Source: Piezodorus guildinii
Taxonomy: Eukaryota > Arthropoda > Insecta > Hemiptera > Pentatomidae
Direction of reading: 5' to 3'
Assembly: GCA_023052935.1 (NCBI GenBank)
Contig: CM041292.1
Location: 203,383,799 to 203,447,798 of the forward strand
DNA: 64,000 nucleotides
A model generated the notes under the pieces. That model saw nothing but the letters and a program-made list of their open reading frames with translations, was not told the origin of the DNA and ran no database searches. The number at the start of each line of letters is the position of its first letter. Position 1 is the stretch's first letter. A program made the translations under genes and the position numbers. This document shows positions 24,501 through 33,532 of the stretch, one piece after another.

Positions 24501-25343
24501 ACAACTGAACACAACCACTGAATCGATGAATAATTCATTTAAATAAATGAACAACTTTGATTAGTAAGCAACATGAGTTTGCTTATCATTCTCTTTCATA
24601 ACTCAATGTTAAGTTCATAGTTCGTGAACATGTATAACAATAGCACAAATAGTTTAAAACACATAAAAGACCTATGACAGCTTTAAAATAAGCTTACTAT
24701 ATGACTAAATAACACAGGGAGCATTTAATACAATAAAAAGATGTCACTGAAGCAACAAACACAATTAGGTTAAAACTTAAGATACCAATGGAAAAAAGTA
24801 TTAAATCAATTAAGAATGACATGAATCAGCGAAGAATAAAAAGTTAAATAATCAACTACTTACCTCAATATCAAAATCCAGAAGATTAAATGCTACTCGG
24901 AATAAGGAACAAAAGTGAGCAATACTCGGAACTTCCCACCATGATTGTATATCTAAAAGAAATAAATTTTATTGGTGAAATTCACTGTATATTTGTTAAA
25001 TATAATCATTTAATAAACAATACTTTGACAGCTAGTAGAGGCACATATAAAAATACATAACCTATATAACTAAGGTTAAGTTAGTAATGAAAGATATCAA
25101 AACTAAAAGCAATGATTAGAGTTAAGTTAACTTTTTAAATTTTAATCAATTACAACAAAAACTTGTCCCAAAAATCTTAAAAGTTCTGAAAAAAATATTT
25201 CCCAACAATATATCCTGACTAAAGGTTGAGTTACCGCCATTGAATTAACTATCATATTACTATTCATACCCATTAACAATAAAAATCTTTAAAATTTCCG
25301 ATGACATTGACGTAAAATAACGAGTATTAGTCTTACCATCCAT
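2041..25343 (-). CDS. CECR2: CECR2-type bromodomain chromatin-remodelling protein (5' eight exons, gene continues off left edge)
   Basis: Minus-strand spliced gene. My exon model is 25343-25337, 24952-24864, 24450-24289, 24197-24066, 23986-23879, 10551-10455, 10034-9734 and 2297-2041. Each is bounded by AG/GT and all phases agree, giving 384 codons. The N-terminus carries [15 protein letters not shown] and FDIEELEEALL, then [19 protein letters not shown] and LDSDSLRV...[12 protein letters not shown], which match vertebrate CECR2 block for block. A basic KRKKKKD linker, a charged helix and a bromodomain follow (about residues 305 to past 384), with the WPF shelf at 323-325 and acetyl-lysine-binding Asn380. 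Known role: CECR2 partners ISWI-type ATPases in nuclear chromatin remodelling, reading acetyl-lysine. The start ATG has an in-frame stop upstream. The rest of the bromodomain and the C-terminus are outside the window. The linker before the bromodomain is much shorter than in vertebrates, so an exon could be missing from my model in the 13-kb intron. Drosophila dikar is the likely fly relative. Confidence 0.9.
2629..2999 (-). repeat. Decayed tRNA-derived SINE-like repeat
   Basis: The minus strand from about 2995 reads GGCTGTGTAGGTAGCATC followed by GGTTATGAGTTTGAATCTC, resembling polymerase III A and B boxes. The rest of the repeat has no partner in this window. It differs from the two SINE families below. 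The 73-residue open frame over it is incidental. Confidence 0.45.
3040..3157. repeat. Palindrome of two GTAAGTGAAAGT arms
   Basis: GTAAGTGAAAGTC near 3042 and GACTTTCACTTAC near 3142 are the outer ends of a fold-back. The inner arms, ending ACCAGATTTTTT and its complement, also pair. The same terminal words mark the dispersed family described at 61150-62350. Confidence 0.65.
3142..3769 (+). repeat. GTAAGTGAAAGT-family repeat, copy A
   Basis: About 630 bp between GACTTTCACTTACCT on the left and AGGTAAGTGAAAGT on the right. Shared interior blocks with the other copies include GGTGCAAAAAGCATGGTATA and TTCCGTTGAAAACTGGAATT. No coding capacity is seen. Confidence 0.7.
3895..4360. repeat. Dispersed repeat shared with 38475-38900
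   Basis: Blocks such as GTTAGCCTGCATATTGTTTG and TGATTGTCAAGAACCCATAC occur in the same order at 38475-38900. No ends or coding potential were recognised. The unit is unclassified and AT-rich. Confidence 0.65.
4378..4690 (+). repeat. Two fragments of a Helitron-like 5' region
   Basis: Near 4385 and 4600 two similar blocks read CATCACATCACACATGAA/CATCGCATCACACGTGAA followed by GRCTTSRCCGATTTYGCT. This style is common in non-autonomous Helitron-like repeats of insects. No CTRR end was found, so the assignment is tentative. Confidence 0.35.
4691..5066. other. Intronic sequence, nothing recognised
   Basis: AT-rich CECR2 intron sequence without supported features. Confidence 0.4.
5067..5965 (-). 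mobile_element. mariner element with internal deletion, copy 1 (899 bp)
   Basis: The terminal inverted repeat TTGGGTTGATGCAAAATTAA at 5067 is matched by its complement ending at 5965, and the element is flanked by TA on both sides. It encodes the shortened transposase described separately. A second copy of the same length lies at 30004-30902. A typical mariner is about 1.3 kb, so roughly 400 bp are missing. Confidence 0.93.
5144..5884 (-). CDS. Internally deleted mariner transposase, reading frame kept
   Basis: A 246-codon frame; the family-like start is Met37 (MSKCDFRQ, at 5776), giving about 210 residues against about 345 for an intact mariner transposase. The N-terminal paired-like helix-turn-helix region is present ([18 protein letters not shown] and [14 protein letters not shown]). 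The sequence then jumps at about residue 130 from AAELGTQ to KLQRLCPAL, losing the middle of the protein including the first catalytic Asp of the D,D34D triad. The second Asp (Asp150 in HDNARPH) and third Asp (Asp185 in SPTDFHF) remain with the correct 34-residue gap. It cannot be an active transposase, but it could still bind the terminal repeats. It sits antisense to nothing obvious and in the sense direction of CECR2 inside an intron. Confidence 0.85.
   Translation of the reverse strand: MIIIIPKQTLSNTLSFTMNLFSKIVLFSVFKGLESKMSKCDFRQIYFYEFKLGRSAAQTARNINEVWGQGAINECTVQRWFQKFRRGDFDLEDKEGRDRHLALDNDQLRSKVEEDPTKTTREMAAELGTQKLQRLCPALMNRKGPILLHDNARPHVAQPTLRRLHELGYEVLQHPPYSPDLSPTDFHFFRHLDNFLREKNFQNQDDIENSFRDFIESRDSDFFSGGIRKLVERWQKCIDSDGNYFD
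6103..6372. mobile_element. Palindromic fold-back element with hammerhead-like cores (Penelope-like terminal unit)
   Basis: A near-perfect inverted repeat about 270 bp long. The outer ends are ACTGGAAGGAATTAGTCCGG and its complement. Each arm carries a core of the form CTGANGA - stem - GAAAC: on plus, CTGATGA at 6267-6273 and GAAAC at 6292-6296 around GACCC/GGGTC; on minus, CTGACGA at 6209-6203 and GAAAC at 6184-6180. Hammerhead motifs in Penelope-like retroelement ends are established; calling this copy one is inference. A second copy without the core lies at 42929-43154. Confidence 0.65.
6373..6980. other. Intronic sequence, nothing recognised
   Basis: AT-rich CECR2 intron sequence between two repeat elements, with no supported feature. 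Confidence 0.4.
6981..7180 (-). mobile_element. Partial Penelope-like terminal unit with hammerhead-like core
   Basis: Starts TGAAGTGACAATGGTTGAC, the same left arm as the elements at 41661 and 46766. On the minus strand CTGAAGA (7112-7106) and GAAAC (7087-7083) flank a GGCC...GGCT stem, followed by GTCGGCACCAATAAAT. The matching inverted arm is absent, so this copy is truncated. Confidence 0.55.
7181..7734. other. Uncertain repeat-derived sequence before the RT fragment
   Basis: Near 7197 the plus strand reads TTTTATTCTGGGACAAGT, the complement of the CR1-like LINE 3' end seen at 9510-9530. This suggests a minus-strand LINE tail fragment. The remainder is unassigned. Confidence 0.35.
7630..8961 (+). 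CDS. Non-LTR reverse transcriptase fragment (443 codons, uninterrupted)
   Basis: The homologous part starts near residue 40 ([10 protein letters not shown]); the first 30 residues look like unrelated flanking sequence read through, so the annotated Met is artificial. Visible RT motifs are [14 protein letters not shown] (Asp70 and Asp76), [20 protein letters not shown] (126-145) and the catalytic YADD at residues 158-161. The thumb region ([15 protein letters not shown]) and a C-terminal tail ending [12 protein letters not shown] follow. The endonuclease and the 5' part of the RT are missing, as in a truncated insertion. The frame has no stop over 400 codons, suggesting a fairly recent insertion. 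It lies antisense to CECR2 inside an intron. Confidence 0.85.
   Translation: MPTERGIEPIQLGIPTWEHLGIPHVNPMKQFIIITILYIGYSTQSALLKITQDLQSAIEHQKLTILILLDFSKAFDTVDHNILLAKLRNIPLSNSALRWFKSFLSNRSQYVVTPGQPPSRTLPLSCGVPQGSSLSPSLFAIYINDLPLQINHSQYHIYADDFQIYLSFPPSHLLQATEMLQEDLNRISIWAADNKLNLNTKKTKAIVIGSNPLLKTLPPIPTMFLNNNPIQFHLSVKNLGVTLDQTLSWKNHVSEISCRTFSTLKLLNYLRPLLPIETRKLLVSSLIFPHFDYCCAVYGGVSGDLEAKLKRMFNCFIRFIFGISRDTSVTRFYEELKWLFPSYRRKYFLASFLYQVIQSRCPFYISDLLIFKSSVRSRYTRSRPSDLYITSHRSAAFDRSFLIRSASLWNSIPPNIRDSQSLSTFKSCLFSHFLSIQFLNNPK
7735..9565 (+). mobile_element. 5'-truncated non-LTR retrotransposon (CR1/jockey-like) with (TTA)n tail
   Basis: Contains most of a reverse transcriptase, then an AT-rich 3' untranslated region with a TG/TA microsatellite (9140-9260). 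It closes with GGGACTTGTCCCAGAATAAA and a (TTA)n tail to about 9565. A related 3' end with an ATTC tail is at 44090-44589. The clade is not settled: CR1, L2 or jockey-like. Confidence 0.8.
9130..9262. repeat. TG/TA microsatellite
   Basis: Runs of GTGTGTATGT and TATATATA alternate through this stretch inside the 3' region of the LINE. Confidence 0.85.
9566..9733. other. Short intronic stretch next to CECR2 exon 7
   Basis: Contains a run of C at about 9632-9641 and AT-rich sequence; the CECR2 donor GTAATC lies at 9733-9728 on minus. Confidence 0.5.
10904..11501. mobile_element. piggyBac-type MITE flanked by TTAA
   Basis: TTAA at 10900-10903 is followed by AACGTTCACGCCGG, and the complementary CCGGCGTGAACGTG ends at 11501 just before TTAA at 11502-11505. 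TTAA duplication is the piggyBac hallmark. The 598-bp interior has no transposase and is largely a minisatellite. Confidence 0.8.
11190..11395. repeat. AT-rich minisatellite, period about 31 bp
   Basis: Roughly seven imperfect copies of AATTATTTTTAATAATAAAT plus AATAATATAAG, entirely inside the piggyBac-type MITE. Confidence 0.75.
11645..12839 (+). mobile_element. Non-autonomous Helitron carrying an RT fragment
   Basis: Begins TCTATACTAATATTATAAAG, the known start style of insect Helitron families, and ends CACAGCTAG with a GC-rich imperfect hairpin (CGCGC/GCGTG) just before CTAG. The flanks are A on the left and T on the right, matching the A|T target rule. The 5' subterminal block near 11740-11810 (GACAGTCCATTTATCGAGG) also fits. 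No Rep/helicase is present. The RT piece at 12170-12560 is a captured or inserted fragment. Confidence 0.75.
12176..12436 (+). pseudogene. Reverse transcriptase fragment inside the Helitron
   Basis: The 86-codon frame reads [17 protein letters not shown] and [15 protein letters not shown], the post-catalytic part of RTE-type RT. After the stop at 12436 the homology continues in another frame ([13 protein letters not shown], then the LSFCLKT region), so it is broken. Residue 1 is not a real start. Confidence 0.7.
13317..13568 (-). repeat. SINE family 2, copy a (left parent of the triplication)
   Basis: The tRNA-like head is at the right on the minus strand: B box GGTTCAAACC near 13511-13502 and an A-box-like GTGGCTTGCATAACAG. 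It is flanked by GTCGACAATT (13306) and GTAGACAATT (13569), a probable target duplication inside the RTE-like element. Diagnostic bases (GAAGGAC before GGCATAACTAAGG, and CCTATTACC) separate it from copy b. Confidence 0.8.
14287..15053. mobile_element. Non-autonomous DNA transposon with long inverted ends, unit 1 copy
   Basis: AAGGCAGCAGTACACGGTAA followed by TTAGGGTATGTGTAGGTGAGG at the left is complemented at 15053-15003 by CCTCACCTACACATACCCTAA and GCCGCCTT. The ends are about 50 bp. The interior has no transposase and contains a SINE at 14448-14751. The superfamily is unknown. Identical copies lie at 17473-18239 and 20659-21425. Confidence 0.7.
14448..14751 (+). repeat. SINE family 1 (tRNA-derived), unit 1
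   Basis: Head GGAGCGGTGTGGTCTAGTGG then ATAGAGC (A box), GGGTTCCAATCCC (B box), a body with GGGGCAGACCCAGCCTC, and an end TGTAGTGGTACAG plus T tail. TTTATTATAAAT precedes and follows it (14436-14447 and 14752-14763), a target duplication. A short ATT microsatellite has expanded just after the B box. Confidence 0.88.
15054..16480. other. Unassigned AT-rich part of triplicated unit
   Basis: No homology, splice-bounded exon or repeat end was recognised. Short minus-strand frames here recur identically in all three units because the unit is copied, not because they are genes. Confidence 0.5.
16484..16754 (-). repeat. Hybrid SINE family 2 at unit 1/unit 2 junction
   Basis: The left part matches copy b (GGACGATGCTACAGTGGGAG, CCAAAGGATGG) and the right part matches copy a (CCTATTACCACCTGCAGG). 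The switch lies in a 27-bp identical tract, 16637-16663. Confidence 0.9.
16637..19822. repeat. Tandem triplication, unit 2 of 3186 bp
   Basis: Repeats unit 1 at an exact offset of 3186 bp, including the RT pseudogene tail, the TIR element (17473-18239) and the nested SINE family 1 (17634-17937). Confidence 0.95.
17634..17937 (+). repeat. SINE family 1, unit 2
   Basis: Same sequence as the unit 1 copy, shifted by 3186 bp, with the same flanking duplication. It arose by segment duplication and not by separate insertion. Confidence 0.88.
19670..19940 (-). repeat. Hybrid SINE family 2 at unit 2/unit 3 junction
   Basis: Same b-to-a switch as the first hybrid, in tract 19823-19849, and apparently identical to it. 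Confidence 0.9.
19823..23008. repeat. Tandem triplication, unit 3 of 3186 bp
   Basis: Third copy at an offset of 6372 bp. It ends inside SINE copy b, where the sequence changes to the unduplicated right flank. It includes the TIR element 20659-21425. Confidence 0.95.
20820..21123 (+). repeat. SINE family 1, unit 3
   Basis: Same as the unit 1 copy at +6372 bp. Confidence 0.88.
22855..23125 (-). repeat. SINE family 2, copy b (right parent of the triplication)
   Basis: Full b-type sequence: GGGTTTGAACCCGTG around the B box and CATTAAAAATTCCTAGGACC instead of the a-type bases. The right flank after GATCCC is unique sequence. Confidence 0.88.
23126..23878. other. Intronic sequence right of the triplication
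   Basis: AT-rich CECR2 intron with no supported features up to the donor of exon 5 (GTTAGT on minus at 23878-23873). Confidence 0.5.
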
Positions 25344-25943
25344 CAGCCTAGCGTTCACTGTCCTAACGTCGACATCATTAATCGGTAAACACTAGATACT
25401 CCGACTGTGTTTAGTTGTTTTGAATCGCCGGAAGTAAAACTAATCCAGAGTAACATTATATTTTTTGTGGCCAAAATAATACTTTGTTCATTTTTAGAAC
25501 TTGATAATTTAGTGAACCTTTTTGGTAAATTCATAACTTCTTACAACAATAGCACCTATAAACAAACCAGAATGACCTGCACCCAAACCTAAATACTCTG
25601 TGCACCTTGATCGTAAAGGCAGTAGTTAATGAGTGTACATTTTAAATTTTGTAGGTTGCTGTTTTGAATTTAAAATAAATATATTTGTAAACTCATTTGG
25701 TACTGTATATTACTCATGCAACTTTTACCTGTGAAAATTAGAAAATGTGATGAACTGGTCCGTCTCAACTTAGTTTGTCAATCAAACGTCTGCTTGCTTC
25801 AGCTCCTTGACAACTCATCCAATTGATTAAGCACCTTTTTATCTTATCTACAGTTTGTATTATTTGCTTTCTTGAGAGAAAGATATCTGAAGGAAAGCCT
25901 TTATTAATATAATCTGGCATTCACAAGATTCTTTTCTGTAGCC
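25344..25943. promoter_or_regulatory. Probable shared divergent promoter of CECR2 and CNDP2
   Basis: Only 600 bp separate the two start codons, which diverge. Both 5' untranslated regions must lie here. No TATA box is convincing, and no transposon was recognised in it, unlike almost all other gaps in the window. Shared regulation is inferred from spacing alone. Confidence 0.5.
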
Positions 25944-28900
25944 ATGGCCCTCCCAGAATCCAGAACTTTGAATCTTATTTTTAAGTAAGTTGTTAAAATG
26001 TTATTATTAATTTATTTTTAAGTTTAAACCTAATATTTTGGTTGTTTCTAGATATGTTGATGATCATGTGCAGAATTATATTGATGTATTAAAGGAAGCT
26101 GTTGCTATTAAGTCCGTATCTTGCTCTCCTCATTTAAGAGATGACTGTATTACTATGGTTAAGTGGCTACATTGTAAGCTAAAGGCACTTGGAGTCGAAG
26201 CAGAAGAATGTGACATTGGTACACAGGTAAATTAAAACTGCAGCATTTTGATCCAACTGTAAATGTTTGCCTAATTCACAATGATGTACCAAACAGACAT
26301 TACCTGATGGAAGACCATTACGTTTGCCACCAGTCATTCTCGGATCACTTGGAAATGACCCTTCCAAACCTACTGTATGCGTTTATGGTCATATAGATGT
26401 CCAACCTGCTGTTCAAGAAGATGGTTGGCATACAGATCCTTTCCATTTAACTGAAATAGATGGGAAAATGTATGGTAGGGGTGCATCTGACGACAAAGGC
26501 CCAGTTTTGTGTTGGTTGAATGCCATCCAAGCATACCAGAAACAAGAATTGCCAATTCCTGTTAATTTAAAGGTATTACACACTTCTTGTAGTTGACAAT
26601 ATACTGTGCGTAAATACATAAACTCACTTATTTATCTTTTATAGTTTGTTTTTGAAGCAATGGAAGAAAGTGGAAGTGAAGGCCTGGAAGATCTCTTGAT
26701 GCAAAGGAAAGAATCATTCTTTTATGATGTTGATTATGTATGCATATCTGATAATTACTGGTTAGGTAAAAACAAACCTTGTTTGACCTATGGTTTAAGG
26801 GGATTATGCTATTTTTTTGCCGAAGTTACATGTTCAAGTAAAGATCTACATAGTGGAGTATATGGTGGAACAGTGTAAGTTAATGTTTTATGTTTGTTAA
26901 TTCTGTTGTTAAACTATTTATTATTTATTGGGATACTAATATATAGACAGACATATTTGGCCCCGAATTGTAAATAGATTATACTAAGTAGAGATGTTTG
27001 CAATTTTATTTTTTGATAAATTGATTTTTGTGTATTAAAGGAAACAGGAATTGAAAAAAAAATTAAATTCAGATCTGGGTCCCTTTAGAATAACGAAAAC
27101 ATTAAATTTAAAATTCTAATATGTTTGGCTAAAAGACCTTAAAAAAAATGAATTAATGAATATTCACAATGCAGAGAAAACACTACTATCCAAAAAAAAT
27201 TCAGAGGTGTTGTAGTTCACGAGGATTAGGCAATTGTTGTATTTAGTAGCTTACGAGATATAGAATTGTAATGGTTGTACCTGATTAACATTATTAAAAT
27301 TAATATGTCATAGCGGTTTATTTGGGTCAAAAAGTTATGGACGGAGAGAATTTTAAAAATCTCTTAAAATAAGCCCTGTTAAAGTTGAAAAATGTTAGAG
27401 GAGTAGACCATGGCATAGGTCAGTGAATTGTGTTTCATTTATAACTTACAGCTTTGGGTTTTCAAAAGTTTCAGTGAACATTGTGAAAATTTTTGGCAGC
27501 AATTATTAATGATATTAGAATTGATCTTCACTGTCTGTAGACCTTTATATGTTTTAGATGAGGAAGATGGTTGGGGGTGCGGTCATAGAATAGAAACATA
27601 CATTTAAAACAAGTGCTATTTTAATTATGTGCCGACGTTTCGGCCTACATTGTGGGCCTTTATCAGTGCTAAAAGAAACAAGATAACAACCAATGTAATT
27701 ATAGACTTAATAATGCGTTAGGTATATAATAATAATATGACAGTAATATAATATGGGAACATAAATTAAATTAAATGTAAAATGATAATAAGATGACAGT
27801 TATAAAGTATGGAAATAAACAAAATTAAGATAATAGTTATAAAGTATGGATGACAGATATAAAAATAATTAATAAGATGATAGTTGTATAGTATAGTATA
27901 AACAGAATGGAGATTATAATATTGCAATAAGAATTTATAAAGAGAGACTAAGCAAATGAAAAAATTACTAAGGAAAAATATGTGAACAATTAAAATTTTA
28001 AATCTGAACAATTTTTGAAATGATATATGACGGTAATATGTTAAAAACATAGTTAACAGTATAGGTAATGTATAAAAAGAACATAGTCATTAAAAAAGAG
28101 AAACAGTATGAATAAAAAATATTTTTAAATTTTAAAATAATGTAATATTAAACTAACAATTATATGTCAGGATATGTAACGGAAAAAGATATGACTATGG
28201 AAACAGGGACAAAGAAATAGGCAATGAAAAAAGATCCTAATCAATAAGAAAAAATATACATACTTGACTCTGAGACTGTGTCTAAAGAAGTGATGTTTTT
28301 CTGTTTAAAAAACGCTCATTGAGTGGAATGGAAAATATGGGAACTAGAATGTTCGTTAGAGCTTTTCCAAGAAACTATAATATATAATTAAAATTAAAAT
28401 AGCACTTGTTTTAAATGTGTGTTTCTATTCATCTACTTCATCTCATTTCTCAACGGTCAACAAAAACTCCATCTTTATGTGTTTTATTGTATGATGTGAT
28501 ACTTTTTCAAACTAGTAATCATTTTAATTACTGGTGTTTGTTTTGCATATCAAAACAATTTTGTAGTACAATGGATAATGCTATGATAATGGTGGTTGAT
28601 ATGCCCAATCAAATAAATTAAAAAAAAAATTGTTTTGCAAGCATGTCTTTTTTTAGTTGCTGATTTATTGTCTGTCATTCCTACTGATGTTATAGCTGGT
28701 TTAATGATTTTCCCGAGTAGAAAGCAGGTATTTTGTAGCCATTAACTTGACATAGAATAACATGTATTAGAAATGGAAAAAGGCAAAAGATTAGGTAAAT
28801 TTTTTTCCATGACTCCTGCAATAAACAATTATTAACATAAAAATGTTGGCATTATTTGAAATTAATTACATATTAGGCATCTTCCTTTACTGTCTTTACT

Positions 28901-31900
28901 TTCAGTTACTATGTATAGTAAGGGAATGTATTGCGTGTGTGTAATAACTCCCGGGCGGAAACGGTAAGTCCTATGAAACTGAAATTTCATATTTAAGACA
29001 AATATACGCCTGAGACGTTACAAAACCTTTTTCATCAAAATGAGCTTAACAGAAGAGCCACTTTATACCATGCATTTTGCACCTTTTTTCAATTTACTCG
29101 AAAACGGTTCCGATGATTTTGATTAAACTTGCTATATTGATGTAAAATTTAATAGGCTTTAACATCATGTAGGTTTCGCTCTGATTAAAATGGTCTGACA
29201 GGGCTTAAATGCGGATATTTTAAATTTTCTTCCCCTAAAATAATTTTGTAGATTCTATAAAAATAACCAAATTATCTTGTTAGCATTGATAAATAACAGC
29301 TAAATATGTAAGTTGTGCAAATTTAAAAAACAACTATAGGAGAAAACTGAAAACATATTTTTGTAATGCAATTTTTTTATTTTGAACATAGCAACAGTAA
29401 AATACACTTATAATATACCATTGGAAAGCTAAAGGTTTTAGAAAAAAAATATTATCTAATACACAAGAGCTTGTAAAAGTTAATAAAGAGTGATGAAAAG
29501 CCGATAAAACTAACTGATTCTTTAATAGTTTCACGTGTTTTTATCTTTAAGTGTATTTCAAAAGTCTTTCATTGATTTTAAAAATGGAGGTAAATGAAAT
29601 TTGTGTGCTGCCCGAACCAAATTTTTAATATTAGTTTATTATTTTCAATTATGAACCTTTTTAATCGATCGAAAAAAAAAAAAAAAATTTACTTCCCTCA
29701 GAATTTGTTTCAAGATATGCAAACCCAAATAATGAATTATTAAAAAATCCATTTTTCCCAATTCATAAAAAAATAACAAATATAAAAGTAATCATTGAAA
29801 TTAGTTCAGAACTAGCTGAGATATAGCATTTTTAAATTAGCAGTAGTGATATGCCATTTTCCTTTTGATTATTTATTGTTTTCCCTATTAGTTAATTGCC
29901 TATTAATAGCTATATTAACAGTTATACCCTCTTATTTAGTTTAGTATTATTTGGGAAGTAATAAATGATTTTGTAATAATTTGCAGCTTTTTAAAATTAA
30001 ATATTGGGTTGATGCAAAATTAATGCAGGTTTTTAGTAGGTATTGTAAATACGCCATATCTTTACTTTATTCATATATATTTAATCAAAATAATTTCCAT
30101 CTGAATCAATGCACTTTTGCCAACGTTCAACAAGCTTTCTTATTCCACCAGAAAAAAAATCCGAATCCCTGGACTCAATGAAATCACGAAAAGAATTTTC
30201 AATGTCGTCCTGGTTTTGAAAATTTTTCTCCCTCAAAAAGTTGTCCAGATGCCTGAAAAAGTGGAAGTCTGTAGGAGAGAGGTCAGGTGAATAAGGCGGA
30301 TGTTGGAGAACTTCGTAGCCCAACTCGTGCAGTCGTCGAAGCGTTGGTTGTGCAACGTGTGGTCTGGCGTTATCGTGGAGCAGGATCGGCCCCTTCCGAT
30401 TCATCAATGCTGGGCAAAGACGTTGCAATTTTTGAGTTCCGAGTTCCGCCGCCATTTCTCGTGTGGTTTTGGTTGGGTCTTCTTCCACTTTTGACCTCAG
30501 CTGGTCGTTGTCCAGAGCAAGATGACGGCCCCGACCTTCCTTTTCTTCGAGGTCGAAATCTCCTCTGCGAAACTTCTGGAACCAACGCTGTACCGTGCAC
30601 TCATTAATAGCCCCCTGACCCCACACTTCATTAATATTACGAGCCGTTTGCGCAGCGCTGCGCCCTAATTTAAATTCGTAAAAATAAATTTGACGAAAAT
30701 CGCACTTTGACATTTTCGATTCAAGACCTTTGAACACACTGAACAAAACGATTTTACTAAACAAATTCATGGTGAAAGAGAGGGTATTAGATAAGGTTTG
30801 TTTTGGTATAATAATGATCAATGTTAGGATTAGCTTTGTTTACACAATTGGAATTAAGATATTGCAATAGAGGAAACCTGCATTAATTTTGCATCAACCC
30901 AATAACATCTTATGAATCATTATTAAAATATTTTTTTATTTAAAAGCTAATCATGTTTTATTTTAGTAAAATCTAATTCAGATCAGATTAAAATTAACAA
31001 ATCTCTAAGAAGGATCTATTTTCAGTGTTTAGGGTTTAATGAACTTGAAAAGTTCATTTTAGAAAATACAAATAAAGAATTTTATCTTATTTATATTCTA
31101 ACTGTTTCATTAAATACTGAACAAACAAAAAGTAGTGAAAGATTCAATTGTTTGCTCTTTATGAAGTACTGTTTGATTTATATATATCCTTGGAAATGTG
31201 ACATGATAACATAACTGTTAAACGCCTGTCGAAAACCTCTTCAAATTCATTCTTTATTACATAACCTTACATTTTCAACAACAGTCATAATCAATCATTA
31301 ATAATGCAGTGATATTTACTAATCAATCATTATTAATGTAATGATATTTAAAGAACTCTGTTCATTTCAAAATACTGAATAAATAAAGGTAGATATAATT
31401 TCTTTGTAATTCAACTACATTTTTGTTTGCTTAAATGAAAAAATTTAAATAACTGTAAACAGATACAAATTTTAGTTTCTTTTCTTTTTTAATTTTTCAG
31501 GAAGTTTTTCTTAATATAACACACTTAAACTTCCTTTTGTTATATATATTTTTTTTCTTATCATTTCGGAGTTCTTTCCCCATTCTCAAGCCTGAAACAA
31601 TTTTAAAAAAAATCAGCTAATGAACACCTATGTAAACGAATAGCAGTAAGCTATAAAGTGAAATAATGAATGATACATGTAAAAGTATTTTCAAAAAAGG
31701 TAAATAAGTTTTTAATTTATAATGACAAAGTAATGAAGATAATTTTTCAAAGACAAATATTTAAATAATGTATTTTCATTCACTAATCAAATTTTGAAAA
31801 AATGTTTTCAGTCTTGAGAATGGGGAAAGAACCCTGAAACGTTGATAAACGATGTAAAAAATTATGAAATAAAATAAATATATAACAAATGGAAGTTAAG

Positions 31901-33496
31901 GTGTGTAATACTAATTTTAATGCCCTGAAGCCGCTGATATGGCATGCATAAAATATAAATCTCAGCTTCTGTAAATATAAATAACTGTTTGTGCCATGTA
32001 ATAATCTGGTCAAATTACACCAAAAAAATAAGAGTAAAGCCGCATATATTCCCACCAAGCTGAAAATCAGTAAGATTGTTTAAAATGTGATTAAATATAA
32101 AATTTGAAAGTTCCCCATCTTTCCCCTGTTTGGAAAAAATTTCATTCAAGGTCAAAGGTAAAAAAAAAAAAAAAATGTTTTTTTTTTCGCGATTTTCAGA
32201 AAAACGGTAAGTTTTATCATAAAAATACCTTAGACAAAAATTGTAGATCGTACAATTATCTACAAATAATGTATGAACACTTTTTCTTTCCTACGAGCCA
32301 CTTTTTTTGAGATATAACGATTCAAAAACTTGTAATGGTCATAATATCCATGAGTAAGCCAGGTATATACATTTCTATAGTTGTAATATATGTTTCTAAA
32401 GATAGGGAACTTTCAAATTTTATTTTTAATCATATTTCAAACAATCTTACTGATTTTCAGCTCGGTGGGAATTTATGTAACTTCGAATGTCTAAATTGAC
32501 CGGACTATTTTTTATATTTTTTTGAAAAATACCTATTTTATTATTTTATTTATTTATTTATTTTTTTCACATGAGCCATGGAAACAATATACTTATTCCT
32601 ACTTTTAAAAAATATATCTTTTTGAAAAAGTGAAGTAAAGTAAAATTGTATTTAATAAATTTAGCGATTTAAGAGCCAACAATTTGTTTTCCTTTTATAA
32701 TTCAAAAATAATTATTGATATATTTTCCTTACCTGAACTTCTCATGACCTGACACTGGATTTTTATGTCATTCCATATTTAGTTTTTCTACATTTTTTTT
32801 TTTTTTTTTTTTTTTTTAACGAGTTATATTGGTATTGAAGCATCAAGACGTAGTTGAATATTTTAATTTTAATTGTAAAGGTATTCAGAAATATTCCTCT
32901 TTTATATAATATAAAAGTATATATTACATTTATTCAAAAAATTATATAGAAATATTGATATTTTACTTTCACTTATTTAATTTTATAATATTATTTTTGT
33001 TTGGATTAGAATAAATTTTTATTCAAAAATATAAATTTTACATTTCTATAGTGAGTTTAATCAAAACCGTTAGAGCTCTTTTTGAGAAAATTGTAAAAAG
33101 GTGCAAAAATGGGGAACTTTCAAATTTTATTTTTAATCATATTTTAAACAATCTTACTGATTTTCAGCTTGGTGGGAATTTAAGTAACTTCAAATGTGTA
33201 AATTGACCGGACTATAATTATATTTTGAAAAATACCTCACCTATTTTATTATTTTATTTATTTATTTTTTTTTTCACATGAGCCATGGAAACAATATACT
33301 TATCCCTACTTTTAAAAAAATATATCTTTTTGAAAAAGTGGAGTAAAGTAAAAATTTATTTAATAAATTTAGCGATTTAGGAGCCAACAATAAGTTTTCC
33401 TTTTATAATTCAAATATGATTATTGATATATTCTCCTTAACTGAACTTCTCATGACCAAGCCCTGGATTTTTATGCTGTTCCATATTTAGTTTTTC

Positions 33497-33532
<36 letters not shown>

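Noticed and set aside
27766..28050. 94-codon hydrophobic frame on minus
   Set aside because: AT-rich low-complexity translation inside a repeat element; no start context, homology or splice evidence.
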